A stretch of DNA of 64,000 nt, from positions 8,726,156 through 8,790,155 of the forward strand of contig OX155954.1 in NCBI GenBank assembly GCA_944548615.1, in the 5' to 3' direction. Below, in pieces: positions 21,588-32,465 of the stretch (positions within the stretch are counted from its first letter, which is position 1; every line of letters begins with the position of its first letter). The position numbers and the translations under genes were made by a program. The DNA is from Micropterix aruncella. Taxonomy: Eukaryota > Arthropoda > Insecta > Lepidoptera > Micropterigidae. Under the pieces are notes generated by a model. The model searched no databases, was not told the origin of the DNA, and saw only the letters and a program-made list of their open reading frames with translations.

Positions 21588-22240
21588 TCGACCTTCGCGT
21601 GCGCGTAACGCTAACCAAAGGCGTTCGTCGAGAATTACCCCTCTGCTTACTTCCCTTGCAAACTATCCCCGCAATCCTCTATCGCTTGAGAGTGCGTCTA
21701 CTGTTCTCTCGATATACCGTGCGTGGACAGAATATTTTGAAATTCTTACATTAAAAAAATAATTTTGTCAAGTTTCTAGAAATGTTAATAAAAATAGTGT
21801 AAGTTTAGTAGCTTTTTTTAATTGAATATTCAAACTGCGCCGATAGTTACGACTCATCCTGTATATAGCCATATTCCCCATAATATCCTTATCGCCCAAT
21901 TTTGTTCGTTAATTAAGACACATTGATAACGTGTTGCGTTCGTTGAACGAAGCAAGCAATTTTGCGTCGTCGCCGAGGTTAAATGATCGAGCGTTTTATT
22001 TCTGTCGCGCTACCCCATGTATACTGTTACAGCTAATATTTTCTCTGTGGGTGCTAATCGAGTGAATAGACACGGGTATATTCAGGAAATATATCGCTCG
22101 TGACGTAAGGTTGACACTGATTATCCTCCGATAATGAGGGTGACTAATATAGAGGGAGACAAAGATAGAAAATATACGCTAACAGAAATAACGTGTAACG
22201 TTTGACATTAAAGCGATAAGAAAAAATATCTAATCCTAGG
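21588..22240. other. No recognisable gene
   Basis: A frame at 21563-21754 opens inside the direct repeat and has no motif. The remainder is AT-rich with no repeat shared elsewhere in the window. Confidence 0.4.
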
Positions 22241-22248
22241 TTTACATA

Positions 22249-22637
22249 CACTGTGAAAAATATTAGATAGATTCTTACGTTACCATTTTGATTTTAATCG
22301 AGTATTTTGAAAACTCCATTACTCGATTATATGTATCAATATTTTCCTTACAGTTAATACGGAAATACCAGTATACTGAAGTTGCAACATGATGTATGTG
22401 TCCGACTATAACCGTACGTATACTATTACATGCTATCATGTTAGAATCGAGATCCCAGGGTCGCGTCGTAATTAAATAACATAAAATTTTAACATTACGT
22501 CACGGAAGCTACCGTCATTCCAACATAGTTACGCATCATGTTAATTTATACGTATGGACCATAATCTGAGTTATATACGTAATCCTTGTTGAAACATACT
22601 TAGTTCCGTGTATTACATTGTTACATTTTTCTCAGTG
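22249..22637 (+). mobile_element. MITE with CACTG-type ends, copy 1
   Basis: The ends read CACTGTGAAAAATATTA at the left and TTTTTCTCAGTG at the right, both flanked by CATA. A diverged copy of about 417 bp in opposite orientation is at 26537-26953, with shared internal landmarks (TCCGACTATAACCGTACG; CATGCTATCATGTTAGAA). There is no coding potential. The superfamily is not certain; TA-type flanks would fit a Tc1/mariner-derived MITE. Confidence 0.65.
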
Positions 22638-22689
22638 CATACACCATACATATTATATTAGCATTAGGTAGTTTTTTATGCATTACTAT

Positions 22690-23785
22690 ATGTTACCCGA
22701 TGCAACTCGGGTATCCGCATCCTTCCCCTCCTCACTCTCCTCCTCTTCTACCTCTCCAACCCAAGTAGCCTACGCTACTCACAGTTCCTTTAGCTAACTC
22801 GATTTATTTATTGGTCCTTTTAACTTCCACTTTCGCATATCGATCGGTTGAGCGCTATAGAAGGTGATGAGCGGCAGCGCCATCTAGTGGCGAGTTACGA
22901 AAAAGTGGACAGCGCGAAAATATTATCCTGGCCCAAATACCTATGTATACCGATTTTCATGGCGATCGGTTCAACGGTATAGAAGTTAATGCGCTGCGCC
23001 ACCTAGTGGCAAGTTGCAATAAAGCGGGTAACTAAAAACCTTATCCATGAAAAATACATATATTTGCCAACCTTTATGGTGAACGGTGCGAAGCCTATTA
23101 AACTCGGAGAGACAGGCAGATATACCAACATCCATTTTTATATATTTACTAGATGACCCGGTGAACTTCATACCACCTAAAATTGATTTGATTATAACTC
23201 TTCATAAGCGTTTATTAATCCTAATCAACCTTCCAAATCCAATTCATTAAAATCTATAATATGGCCGAATCATGTACGGTTTGAGTTTCGTTTGGTGATT
23301 AAATGTTTTTTTAACTTTTTCGACTTTTTTTACGTTTTAGAGTTTTTCTTGACTGTTTTGACTTTATCGACTTTTTGACTTTTTTTTTACTTTTTCGTCT
23401 TTCTTTCCGACTTTTCCGACCTTTTTGACTTTTTTGACTTTTTTTACTTTTTCGTTTTTTTTTACTTTTCGACTTATCGAAATTTTACATATTGTACGGA
23501 ACGTGACAGTTGAACGTGAGACATTGTACGGAAGGTGAATAACAGTTATGGATGGCGCAGCTGTCAAATTATAGGATCGCCGCGATAGCCATCTAGAAAG
23601 TGGCCTATTTCCCAAAATGACCAATTTTGATTTTCAGTTGTTTCTTTTAATTTTTCCTAAATATTTTTTATTGTAACCTACCCCTGAATCAAGGCAAACA
23701 AAACAAAAAAATAATATTTCAAATCGGTCCAGTCATTTTTGAGATCTTGCGAGACTTGCGAGACATTTTTATATATAAGAAGAAG
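22690..23785. repeat. RTE-type LINE 3'-end repeats
   Basis: Phrases such as GTTACCCGATGCAACTCGGG, TTTCATGGCGATCGGTTCAA, GATGACCCGGTGAACTTCAT and AATCGGTCCAGTCATTTTTG recur in RTE LINE tails throughout insects. The stretch seems to contain at least two such tails (22690-23150 and 23151-23785), the second with a T-rich tract of repeated GACTTTTT motifs (23320-23480). No frame survives. Confidence 0.5.
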
Positions 23786-23842
23786 ATATCAAGGGAGTGA
23801 GTTTCTGTACCGATTAATCTTAACCGATTAAAAACGCAACTT

Positions 23843-24114
23843 TTGACAGACCATCAAACAACACAAAGCTGCATATACCTGGGTCACGTGTTTAGGCACG
23901 ACAGGTGCGAACTCCTTCAAGTCATTATGTTGGGAAAAGTTGCAGGGAATAGACCTGGCCGTAGACGAAAATTTTGGTTGCGGAACATTCTAGAATGGAC
24001 CGGGATTACGAGTGTCGCCGAATTGTTTTGCCTGGCGAAGGACAAAAAGGAGTATGCAGTGCTGACAGCAAACCTTCACTAGTTGAAGAGGCATCCTAAG
24101 AAGAAGAAGAAATA
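23843..24114 (+). pseudogene. RTE/endonuclease-RT type LINE, ORF2 C-terminus and tail
   Basis: The frame contains YLGHVFRHDRCELLQVIM, GKVAGNRPGRRRKFWLRNIL and AVLTANLH, the typical C-terminal block (G-H-x-x-R-x-x-x-x-x-L-L ... G-x-R-x-x-G-R-R-x-x-x-W-L-R-x-L ... A-N-L) of a large family of insect endonuclease-reverse transcriptases. It ends at 24082 and is followed by an (AAG)n tail at 24098-24112. Everything upstream of this block is missing. A rearranged relative is at 8545-8700 on the minus strand. Confidence 0.8.
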
Positions 24115-24129
24115 AAATCAAAATCAGAG

Positions 24130-25290
24130 TTTATTCAAGGGCGCACTTTCGTCCTCGAGTGTTGTTCCCTATATTTTCGTAACTATAAATAGAAAAGATA
24201 CCGGATGAAATAAAATCATGTCATTGTACCGACCTCACGCATAAAATATACTACGATAACATCCATTACCTTGGCAACTATCAAGCTACGTCGAAGTTAC
24301 GCCACGCATTATCGACCGTCCAAGGTGCTTATCTTTCGGCTTTACACAAACCAAGCAATCTTTCTAACTAGACTCTTCTGTTTCGTTTTGCGGAAATATA
24401 TTCGTAGCGGTAGATCAATAAATTTACTTTCCTTACTTTCCTGGCCCACCAACCGACGAGAAGGGAAAGTGTTGTGAAAGCGCTGAATTTTTTTTTCGAG
24501 ATGAAGAAAGAAACATCCATGTATATCCCCCCTGAGACGATTATGACCATTTTCAGGTGGAAGTCTGTTTGGTTGTATCTCTCTGTCTGTCTGTATATCT
24601 GTGTGTATTCCTCCACGATAGCCCTTTGACGCCTAATCTTATTGAGCTGAAATTTTGCATACAGACATCATTTTGTCATGGCAAGAGTTGGAAAGGTTGT
24701 GGTTGAAAACGTTCCACCGGAGGTTATATTTCAATCTCGAAATAGACTTGTTGAGCCGAAACGACATTGGGAAATGTTGGTTGGAACAATTCATATAGAA
24801 GCTATACTAATAACACTATTTACATCGAAGAATGACGCGATTGTTTGATGTTATAAATAAGACAAAAAGTCTACCTTGGACAACGGCGGTTGCAACATCT
24901 CCAAAACGTTGGGTGTTACAAACTGCACGCGGTAAATTCGTTTGTATCTTATTTATAATAATATTTACATTCCGTCATACATTTTAAATAAATATTAACG
25001 CCATCTGTTGGAGCTTAGCCAAGGAACGAACCGCGCCGCCTGAGGCGGTTGCAACCGAACCCGTTCGCGTCTGTCCGCCGGCCGAGAGAGGGCGCTCATC
25101 GATTTTATATATGAAATTAACATTCGGATGAAATCAGTTCTTTGCTACGCCCAGGGAAGTCTTGATATAACACAACCGATTTTTTAATCATCTAATACGG
25201 CGTTACTCCTGATATTATTGACTGCAGACTGGCCATAGAGGTGCGATGCGTGTCGATTTGTGAAAACATAAACATATAATAAAACCTACT
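24130..25290. other. No gene; scattered short repeat motifs
   Basis: A phrase TTGAGCTGAAATTTTGCATA near 24643-24662 is a common RTE-tail motif, and a (CTGT)n-like tract lies at 24581-24600. A segment GCACGCGGTAAATTCG ... ATCTTATTTATAAT near 24926-24960 is shared with the repeats at 28.2 and 59.1 kb. I find no protein-coding signal. Confidence 0.4.
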
Positions 25291-25297
25291 CGTTGGA

Positions 25298-25905
25298 GAG
25301 CCAGCGAAAAAAAGAATTTTGGAAAATCTGATACTTTCAGATCAGACAGTATTTTAGCCATAGAATGCTGGGGGTAGAGTCAGCAGGCAAGACTCCGGGA
25401 CACCTAGCGCTGGCGTAATAGGAAACTGGAATTTTAATTAGTACCCCCAAATTGTTTTAAAAAAGCTGAAAATTCATCAGTAGACAGTGGATATAATAAA
25501 GAACTCTAAACATATGGTCAAACTGCTACACAATCTAACGCGAGGCATCAGCATCTCCATACTATTATATTGCGCCATTGCGATCATTATATTGCGCGGT
25601 ACAGTAGACCGATGTGTCATACATAACGTGTATGCAAATGCTGACGCCACGCGTTCGATTATGAAGCAGTCTGACCAAGCATGTTTCGAGCTCTTTATTG
25701 CATCCACTGTCTACTGATGAATGTTGAGCCTTTTGTAAAACACTTAAGAAATACTAATTAAAATTACTCCTTTCCTAAAACTCCAGCGCCAGGTATCCCG
25801 GAATCTGGACTGCTGACTGTACGCCCGCATTTTACTGGCAAGATGAGATGGTCTGATCTGAAAGTATCAACTTTTTCAAAACTCGCACTTTTTTGTCGCT
25901 GGCTC
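25298..25905. mobile_element. Foldback element, copy 1
   Basis: The two halves are imperfect inverted repeats over nearly their full length: GAGCCAGCGAAAAAAAG at the left pairs with TTTTTTGTCGCTGGCTC at the right. Deeper in, CATCAGTAGACAGTGGAT pairs with ATCCACTGTCTACTGATG. The arms are about 270 bp with a short centre. TTGGA occurs immediately outside both ends (25293-25297 and 25906-25910) and may be a 5-bp target duplication. No transposase is present; mirrored frames of 76 codons arise from the palindrome and are not genes. Confidence 0.85.
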
Positions 25906-25910
25906 TTGGA

Positions 25911-26536
25911 CTATACTATTTGAGAAACTTATCTTTCTTACCTCATTAAGCTGTAGTAGACTATGATTATATTGTGATTGAGTATTAAACTGGTAATATA
26001 CACTTATAATCGCACATAATTCGACAGCGATGCGTTTTTCGTCTAAATCACTTTTTATGTTTTTTTAACGGTCAGCGTTACGCGGCGGAAGCCCTGATAA
26101 CACTAAAAATCCGCTTAAATGCAGTCGCTATCTTTTCGAAAACGTGTTTACTTGTTTGATGTAGGTACATACCTATTTATAGCAGAGTTCTTTGATTTTG
26201 CGTTATCGCCTATTGGTGATATTACGCGATTACGCGTTATTACGCAAACTTATCTTTGGTTATTCTTTGGCCTAGTGACCGTAGTAAGATCTGGAGTCAG
26301 TCATGCATTTCGTATGTTGCTATTTTCGTCACGCGCATTGGCCCCGCTGCGTTCCTGCTATTTTAGTTGTGCTATTTATATTTATTGGAAGTGTAATTTT
26401 GGCAAGATTCGTTTCCTAAATATAAAACGGTGGTGTATAGAATAGGACCACGGCTGTTGCGATTCTGTTGCGAGCAATGTTTTCATGCATCCATTGCACA
26501 CACACACACACAGTATTATAAGTATATGGTAGGCTA
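25911..26536. other. No recognised gene; one unassigned 108-codon frame
   Basis: A plus-strand frame at 26119-26445 is rich in aromatic and hydrophobic residues but matches no family I know. Nothing in codon use or context supports it as a gene. A (CA)n tract lies at 26495-26513. Confidence 0.35.
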
Positions 26537-26953
26537 CACTGAGAAAAATATTACAATGGAAATACGCAGGTTTCAACAAGGATTACGCATATAACTCTGA
26601 ATGTGATCCATACGTATGCATTTACATAACGCTTTACAGTGTTGGCATGACGGTAGTGTTAAAACATAATGTTATTTCGTTACGTCGTGACCTTGGGATC
26701 TCGCTTCTAACATGATAGCATGTAGTAGTATGCGTACGGTTATAGTCGGACACATGATTCATTTTGAAACTACAGTATACTACTCGTATTATTTCCGCAT
26801 TAACCGTAAAGAAAATATTGATACGTATAATCGAGTAATGAATTCAATTAAATTCTTTGTAATTCAACAAAACTACGATTGAATCATCGTTATTCTGTTT
26901 AAAACTAATAACTAAATGGTAATGTAAGAATCAATCTAATATCTTTCTCACTG
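26537..26953 (-). mobile_element. MITE with CACTG-type ends, copy 2
   Basis: This is an inverted, diverged copy of the element at 22249-22637. Its ends are CACTGAGAAAAATATTA and TAATATCTTTCTCACTG, flanked by GCTA on the left and TAGC on the right. Several internal blocks match in reverse complement. Confidence 0.65.
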
Positions 26954-27114
26954 TAGCTCGCGTACGAGACAAGGCAATCGTCGAGCGTTATAGGGCGAGG
27001 AAGAAAGTAAAACGTACCTACCGTTTGCCATACAAATTTCAGTATAAAAACGGCTAATCTCGGCAATGCTATTTAAATTAATTTTTAAGTTTATCGACTA
27101 AAATCTCTTATAGC

Positions 27115-27250
27115 TCATTTACACTCGCGCGCGAGGCGCGAGGCGAGGCGCGGGACGAAACGCGAGACGAGAGTGTGAACGGGTACCCGCGTCTCGTCTC
27201 GCGCCTCGTCTCGCCGTTCGCGGCGCTTGCGTCGGGAGCGGTTTTTAGGC
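27115..27250. repeat. GC-rich GAGGCGC iterations with small palindromes
   Basis: Iterated GCGAGGC / CGAGACGAGA motifs lie between TTTACACTCGCGC and GAGAGTGTGAACG and can fold into hairpins. A similar GC-rich piece (ACGCGAGGCGCGAGGCGAGA with a GAGAGTGTAAA end) occurs at 27930-27990, on the other side of the second foldback element. This may be one short element split by that insertion. The long minus-strand frame over it is a composition artefact. Confidence 0.5.
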
Positions 27251-27272
27251 ACTATCGCGACGAATAGGCGGG

Positions 27273-27867
27273 GAGCCAGCGACAAAAAAGCGTAAGACTT
27301 TTGGAAAACTGATACTTTCAGATCGGACAGTATTTTGGCCGTAGAATGCCGGGTTACAGTCAACAGACCAGATTTCGGGACACCTGGTGCTGGCGTGTTA
27401 GGAAAGATGTAATTTTAATTAGTACCCCTAAAGTGTTTTGGAAAAGCTGAAAATTGATCAGTAGATAGTGGATGCGATAAAGCACTCGAAACAAATGGTC
27501 AGATTGATTCATAATCGATCGCATGGCATCAGCATGTCCATACCATTATATTGCACGGCACAGTAGACCGATACATCACAGACCGATGCGCGACCTGTAT
27601 GGAGATGTTGACGCCACGCGTTCGATTATGAAGCAGTCTGACCGTATATTTCGAGTTCTTTATTGCATCTACTGTCTACTGATGATCTTTCAGCTTTTCC
27701 AAAAAACTTTGGGATAATAATTAAAATTACACCTTTCCTTGTACGCCAGCGCAAGGTGTCCCGAAACCTAGCCTTCTGACTGGACCCCGGCTATCTATGG
27801 CCAAAATATTGTTTGATCAGAAAGTATCAGCTTTTCCAAAAGTCTTTCACTTTTTTGTCGCTGGCTC
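27273..27867. mobile_element. Foldback element, copy 2
   Basis: This has the same architecture and sequence family as 25298-25905, from GAGCCAGCGACAAAAAAG to CTTTTTTGTCGCTGGCTC. Inner pairs include CAGTAGATAGTGGATGCGAT against GCATCTACTGTCTACTGATG. Both arms and the shared centre (GACGCCACGCGTTCGATTAT) align with copy 1. AATAGG occurs just outside both ends (27263-27268 and 27875-27880), but the exact termini are unclear. Confidence 0.85.
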
Positions 27868-28009
27868 TTGGCCTAATAGGTGCTAGCTCGCACGCACCAC
27901 GAGAGTGTAAACAGAAACTCATTTTCCGTCGATCACGCGAGGCGCGAGGCGAGACACGGACACGAGGCGCGAGGCGAGAGTGTAAATCAGCCATTATTAC
28001 AACGAATCC

Positions 28010-28250
28010 ATGTACCTATCGCGAGGGTTGTAGAAGTAAGTTCGAGAGACTTTGATAAATTCAGGTACCTTCTGATCTGATCGCGTGACGTCATCAACAG
28101 TAGTCATATGCATCCCACCAATCGGCGCTCACGTTGAAAACAATCAATTTTGAACTATAAATAAAATAAATTTTCGGCCGGACTTTTGTAGCACCCCGCG
28201 GGTATTCACGCGGTAAATTCATTTTATCTTATTTATAATGACAAACAACG
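28010..28250 (+). repeat. Dispersed repeat with ACGCGGTAAATT/TTATCTTATTTAT hairpin
   Basis: It contains TCGCGTGACGTCATC, ATAAATAAAATAAATTTTCG and CACGCGGTAAATTCATTTTA, then CTTATTTATAATGACAAAC. A diverged copy lies at 58930-59165 in the same orientation, and parts recur at 24926-24960 and 51100-51165. The two AAATAAGATAAA-like arms flanking the GCGGGT/CACGCGG centre can pair. Class unknown; non-coding. Confidence 0.55.
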
Positions 28251-28259
28251 GCTATAGTC

Positions 28260-28890
28260 TTCGATTTGAAATGAATTTTGACATTTTAATTTATTTATTT
28301 ATTTACGAATTTCACAATTAAATTCCAATTTACAATTGAAACATGAAATAAAATATTATATTTAATTATTTTAGTCCACAGCGAGAAACTAAAGTCAATT
28401 ATTAAATTATGTTTTCTGATTGACGTCGCCCAATTAAGCAAAGCTTGTGCTTGGGTGGACAATCTATAAACAAGGAGGTTCCGAGCACTTCATAACCTAA
28501 CAAGCATTTCCGATTGACTTCCCTGATCGTATTGATATAAATATGATTTTAAAAAGGTGCATGTATATGGCAACTTAGCTAATCAGTTTTTCCCAGTCAC
28601 GAATAAAGCCTATTGGCGAAAGAATTTTTGAAATCGGACAAGGCGTTTTCAATTTGTCCTTTGCACAGACAGACAGACGGATGGACATACCTACACATCG
28701 AAATTTTACCTCCAACAGAGGGTTTTAGGTTTCGCGAAGGTCAAATTGTTTAAAATTAGCAACTAAAGACGATATCAACATAAAGCGATTTAACTTTGTT
28801 TTCTTTAAACAAATCAATAAATTATCTCCGTCTCATGGCTCGTTGTTAATGACAATGTCAACAATGGTAACAATTAATGAAAGTTTTATG
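28260..28890. other. No gene; RTE-like tail motif
   Basis: AATTTTTGAAATCGGACAAG with CAGACAGACAGACGGATGGA at 28622-28687 looks like an RTE LINE tail. Otherwise this is AT-rich sequence with no gene upstream of the zinc-finger frame. Confidence 0.4.
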
Positions 28891-29021
28891 GAATGGCAAC
28901 ATTGAAAAGTGACAGCTATCTGTTAAATCGTTTTCTGCTAGAACACCTCCAATTGTTGTACTTTATTAAATTATTGGGTCAAACGCTTTTCTTAGGAAAT
29001 ATACATTTAGCACTTACGAAC

Positions 29022-29339
29022 ATGAGTGAGCAACGTGTGGATAATTACAGCACCGTGACAGTGAAGATCGAAGGAAACGTCGCCATTAAATCGGAGGTCG
29101 TCGATCATGATGATTCAGATTCGAATATTCCTTTGAGCGATTTAATAACAGATGAAAGAGAGAATGTGGGAGAATTATTCGTAGGAGAGACTCAAGTCAT
29201 TAAGTCAGAACTAATCGAAGGTGGAACACGTGGAAGCAGTAACATTAGTGATAGTGGATATCGTGTTGGAAGTGTTAAATCTTTTGTTTGTCCGGAGTGC
29301 GACAAGGCGTTTTCTCTGAAGGGTAATTTAAAGCGGACC
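29022..29339 (+). pseudogene. C2H2 zinc-finger gene, 5' part, broken
   Basis: The frame opens upstream at 28893, but the ATG at 29022 (MSEQRVDNY) is the likelier start because it begins an acidic, polar region typical of insect zinc-finger proteins. That region holds three sumoylation-type motifs (VKIE, IKSE, IKSE) and an acidic patch (VVDHDDSDSN). The first finger starts at CPECDKAFSLKGNLK and is cut inside its recognition helix by a MITE at 29340, after which the frame reads into the element and stops at 29435. More fingers of the same type, same strand, are at 55.19-57.64 kb. It would have been a nuclear DNA-binding protein, but this piece alone cannot form one finger. Confidence 0.75.
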
Positions 29340-29445
29340 GGCTCACTCAGTCTAAAGTTCACTCGCTCTAAAATCGATATCGGGTCAGTCGCTCTAAAAT
29401 GCAGTGAGAATAATTTTAGAGCGAATGAGCTTTAGACTGAGTGAT
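29340..29445. mobile_element. Small palindromic MITE at the zinc-finger break
   Basis: GGCTCACTCAGTCTAAAG at the left is mirrored by CTTTAGACTGAGTGATC at the right, with CGCTCTAAAAT/ATTTTAGAGCG further inside. The same motifs recur nearby at 29478-29530. A related element abuts the other half of the broken gene at 55056-55185. Confidence 0.8.
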
Positions 29446-29539
29446 CCTCCGTTAAAATATTGAAAAATGACAAAGCGGGTCACTCAGTATAAAAAGTAGC
29501 AAGTCGGGTCAGTCAGTCTAAAATGTAGCAACCGGTGAA

Positions 29540-31010
29540 TTATAACAGCCTGTGCGCTACCGAAAAATAGCGGTCTGCGGATTGTTGCCAGTTTTCCTCT
29601 TTTGTTTCGCGTTATTTGAATGGATAATTACAAAATAATTAATGTTATGCAGAAGGCGTATTTTATACTTGTTACTTTTTAAGATTTGCGAGTACACTTT
29701 TTATGCTACGTTCACTGCACTTTTCACGACGTTGTCGTTTGTGCTACGGAGCGCAACGTTCCTTAAAACGGATTTGACGTTCTTGACCTAAATTTGCAAA
29801 CCTCGAAGTGTAAAATATAGCAAAAAAAATGCATGACTACACGTTGACCTGTCTTCTGCCTACATTACAACAAAACCTTACAAATTGTGAAAAAATATAA
29901 GCGGATATATTTGAGAAAGTTTCAAACTCGCATCATATTGTATATCAAATCGTTTCACTTGTACAAATAAAGTGAATAGCAAGTCAGGTACATATGCAAT
30001 AGAGACGATTTCCACGTACCTAACGATCACATTCTCGAAGACAGAACGAAACGGAGGCCCTCGAATATTTTATTGGAAAAGATCTGAAATTCCCCCACAG
30101 TATTGCCGCCTGCGCTCTTCCAATTGTATTTTGAATCCATTGCTAAACCCATTACAAAATTTGCTGTGCTCACGACGGCGTATGTCTGAACCCATTATTA
30201 CGTTAACGTAAAAAATAAAGTCAGCCAATATTTCGCTGTTGCAAAGACCAGTGTCAGTGTACCTTGTCATATCAAACAGGAAATATTTTTGAGAACTTAT
30301 ATCAAGTACAAAAAATAAGAAACAATAAACCCAGAGAAAAATTACTGGGAAATATAACAAAATATTGCCCGAGGCATATTCCTTGTAGGCATATTCCTTC
30401 CAAAACTAAAGTGGTGGTGCATCATTTCACTATCTTCATCGCCACTCCTGTAGTGCTATGTAGGTATGTATGGTGCGAAGCAGAGGGGAATTTACATCAG
30501 GAAAGACATTTTGGCTCCCTATATGGTTAGTAATGGCAGCTTACAGCTTATAGTAGGTAATAAAATTGTTTTAATTCAGCAAATGAACAAAGTTCTGCTA
30601 ATTAATATTCGAAAATATTTTTTTTTAAAAATGCAGATAATTCGAATACAGTTTAGTCTCAGCTTTAGAGTAGACATCAAACCTTTTCTCCGGAGCAACA
30701 AAACACCTGTACGGTGTTTAGTAACAAACACTAAGTACGGTGTTTAGTAATAATATTTGTTTTAAAACGTCCAATATTGAATAAAAGGCTTCTAATTAAA
30801 TTTTACAAAGTGTACAATTGAACTATAAATCGTACTATTGTACTGAAATATAAATAGCACTGTTAAATATTTTTTTTCTCTCCTGCATAGTTGACTTGTA
30901 ATAAGATGTTTGCAAATTTGGGAACGATATCACTCAATTACTCTTAGCCATTTTGTTTTAAATGGATTAATGCTTCGATACGGAATATATGCACATGATC
31001 GAACGCGGAA
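29540..31010. other. No recognisable gene
   Basis: Frames of up to 96 codons on both strands show no motif. There is no RNA gene and no terminal repeat pair. The direct phrase ACGGTGTTTAGTAA is repeated at 30713 and 30737. Confidence 0.4.
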
Positions 31011-31019
31011 TATATGCAT

Positions 31020-31337
31020 TATAGGAACCTTTCTCAAAAAGAAAACGCTATTCAACCATTGTAATGCTAAATCTGATAAAAAAAATCCTCGGGACACGCA
31101 ATATTTCCAGACAAAAAAAACCTTAATTTACAGAGAAAAATGTTTTTTAGGTTTCTGCTTTTAAAAAAACTAATATCTCCGCCATATTACTTTAAAAAAC
31201 AACCTACCAAAACTCACGGGGACGTTTCATTGAATGCCTATATCTCGCTATGTATTGAGGCCGAATAGATTGTTGCAGTTCGGAAGCAGCGCTCAGTTGA
31301 CGTTAAAAAAAATAATAAATACAATAGGTTCCTATAA
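31020..31337 (+). mobile_element. MITE with TATAGGAACCT ends, copy 1
   Basis: The termini are TATAGGAACCTTTCTC and AATAGGTTCCTATA (inverted). Internal landmarks CATTGTAATGCTAAATCTGA and CCTATATCTCGC...GAGGCCGAATA are shared with 46488-46880, with 51185-51545 (reverse) and in part with 54617-54642 (reverse). No coding content. Confidence 0.65.
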
Positions 31338-31729
31338 CGCAACTCCATACCAAATAATTTGACCAACACTACCCATACCAAAGAATTTGAAAGCCTAGGT
31401 GCAATGGACCTGTTCAATACAGATTTGACAAAAAAAAAAGTCAGCTGTCAGTTTCACCCCAGTGAGGTTATAACAGCTAAAATTTTCTTTTTAGTTTATT
31501 CTTTTCTAGCTGATACCTAATAAACCTGAATGAAAAGATGGCTGATTCTTTTTTCGAAACTTACGATCCAGCGATGGCTGCAGTTAAAATGTAAAAAAAC
31601 AGGTGTTCGGCATGAAAAAAAGGTAAATAAAGCGACTTCAAATAACACACGTAGTCTTTATTGATATTCATGTTTTATTTTTGTTTTAGAGCAAGAAAAG
31701 GATACACTGAAGAATTCAACTATCATAGC

Positions 31730-32403
31730 AGACCTATTTAGTCACAAAATTATATATTCTTACAAATGACAGTCAAGTCTACACTCAGTCTTTGATCTCA
31801 CCGTTAAACGTTTTAACCTTGGTCAACTGTGGCGTGGCAATTACCGTGGGTGAAATAATCTAGTTACATAATACTAGTTCTGTTAACGGTACACCATTAA
31901 AAACGGCAACCTTTTTGAAACGGTATATAAATAAAAATCCTTACAAATCATTTTTTATTTTTATATGCGCTACAAAAATAAGGAATCAGGTTTTGTTCAA
32001 GACTGACAAAGTCCTGTATGTTGGGTGTTGAATGATGTATGTGCTATACACAGTGAGTTAGTTGTCCAGTATCAGCTCGGATGATGGTTGAAAGACTTCG
32101 CTAAGTAGCCATTGTCCTATAATCAACTGTCCCAACTCTGCTTTTATAATATATTTCACTCTACACCTTTAAGATCAGCTGCCATTCTTCATAATACAAA
32201 TAAATCAGTCTGCTCACTGAATATTTTCCTAAAACCACAAAATGATCTTCTAAAATAGTGTATTGTAATTTAAACAGTCGACAAATCCTTTGTAGAAAAA
32301 TACCTAAATAGCCAATTTCCGCATCTCAAATCCTATTGCTTTGAAGGGGGGACAGACTGCATGGGCGGTAAGGTGTACGCTCACATGTGGCAAGACAGCT
32401 GTC
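31730..32403 (+). repeat. Upstream copy of the LINE 3'-array sequence
   Basis: 31770-31930 (CAGTCTTTGAT..., CATAATACTAGTTCTGT, GGTACACCATTAAAAACGGC) matches 36970-37090. 31980-32300 (GAGTTAGTTGTCC, CTAAGTAGCC, AACTGTCCCAA) matches 37240-37500. The block ends with the array landmark GCTCACATGTGGCAAGACAG at 32380-32399. It is therefore a ~0.65-kb diverged copy separated from the main array by the LINE at 32.5-34.8 kb. Confidence 0.6.
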
Positions 32404-32465
32404 TTAAGTATGCATTTATTTGCTTTTAGTGTGATTGAATATCACCAATTTATTTATTTTTTTAA

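Noticed and set aside
25477..25717. Two mirrored 76-codon frames
   Set aside because: They arise from opposite strands of the same palindrome, so the similarity is structural, not coding.
26119..26445. 108-codon plus-strand frame
   Set aside because: No motif and no context. It could be host or random, so it is not called a gene.
27115..27363. 82-codon arginine-rich minus-strand frame
   Set aside because: It spans GC-rich iterations and the end of a foldback element, and its composition explains the frame.
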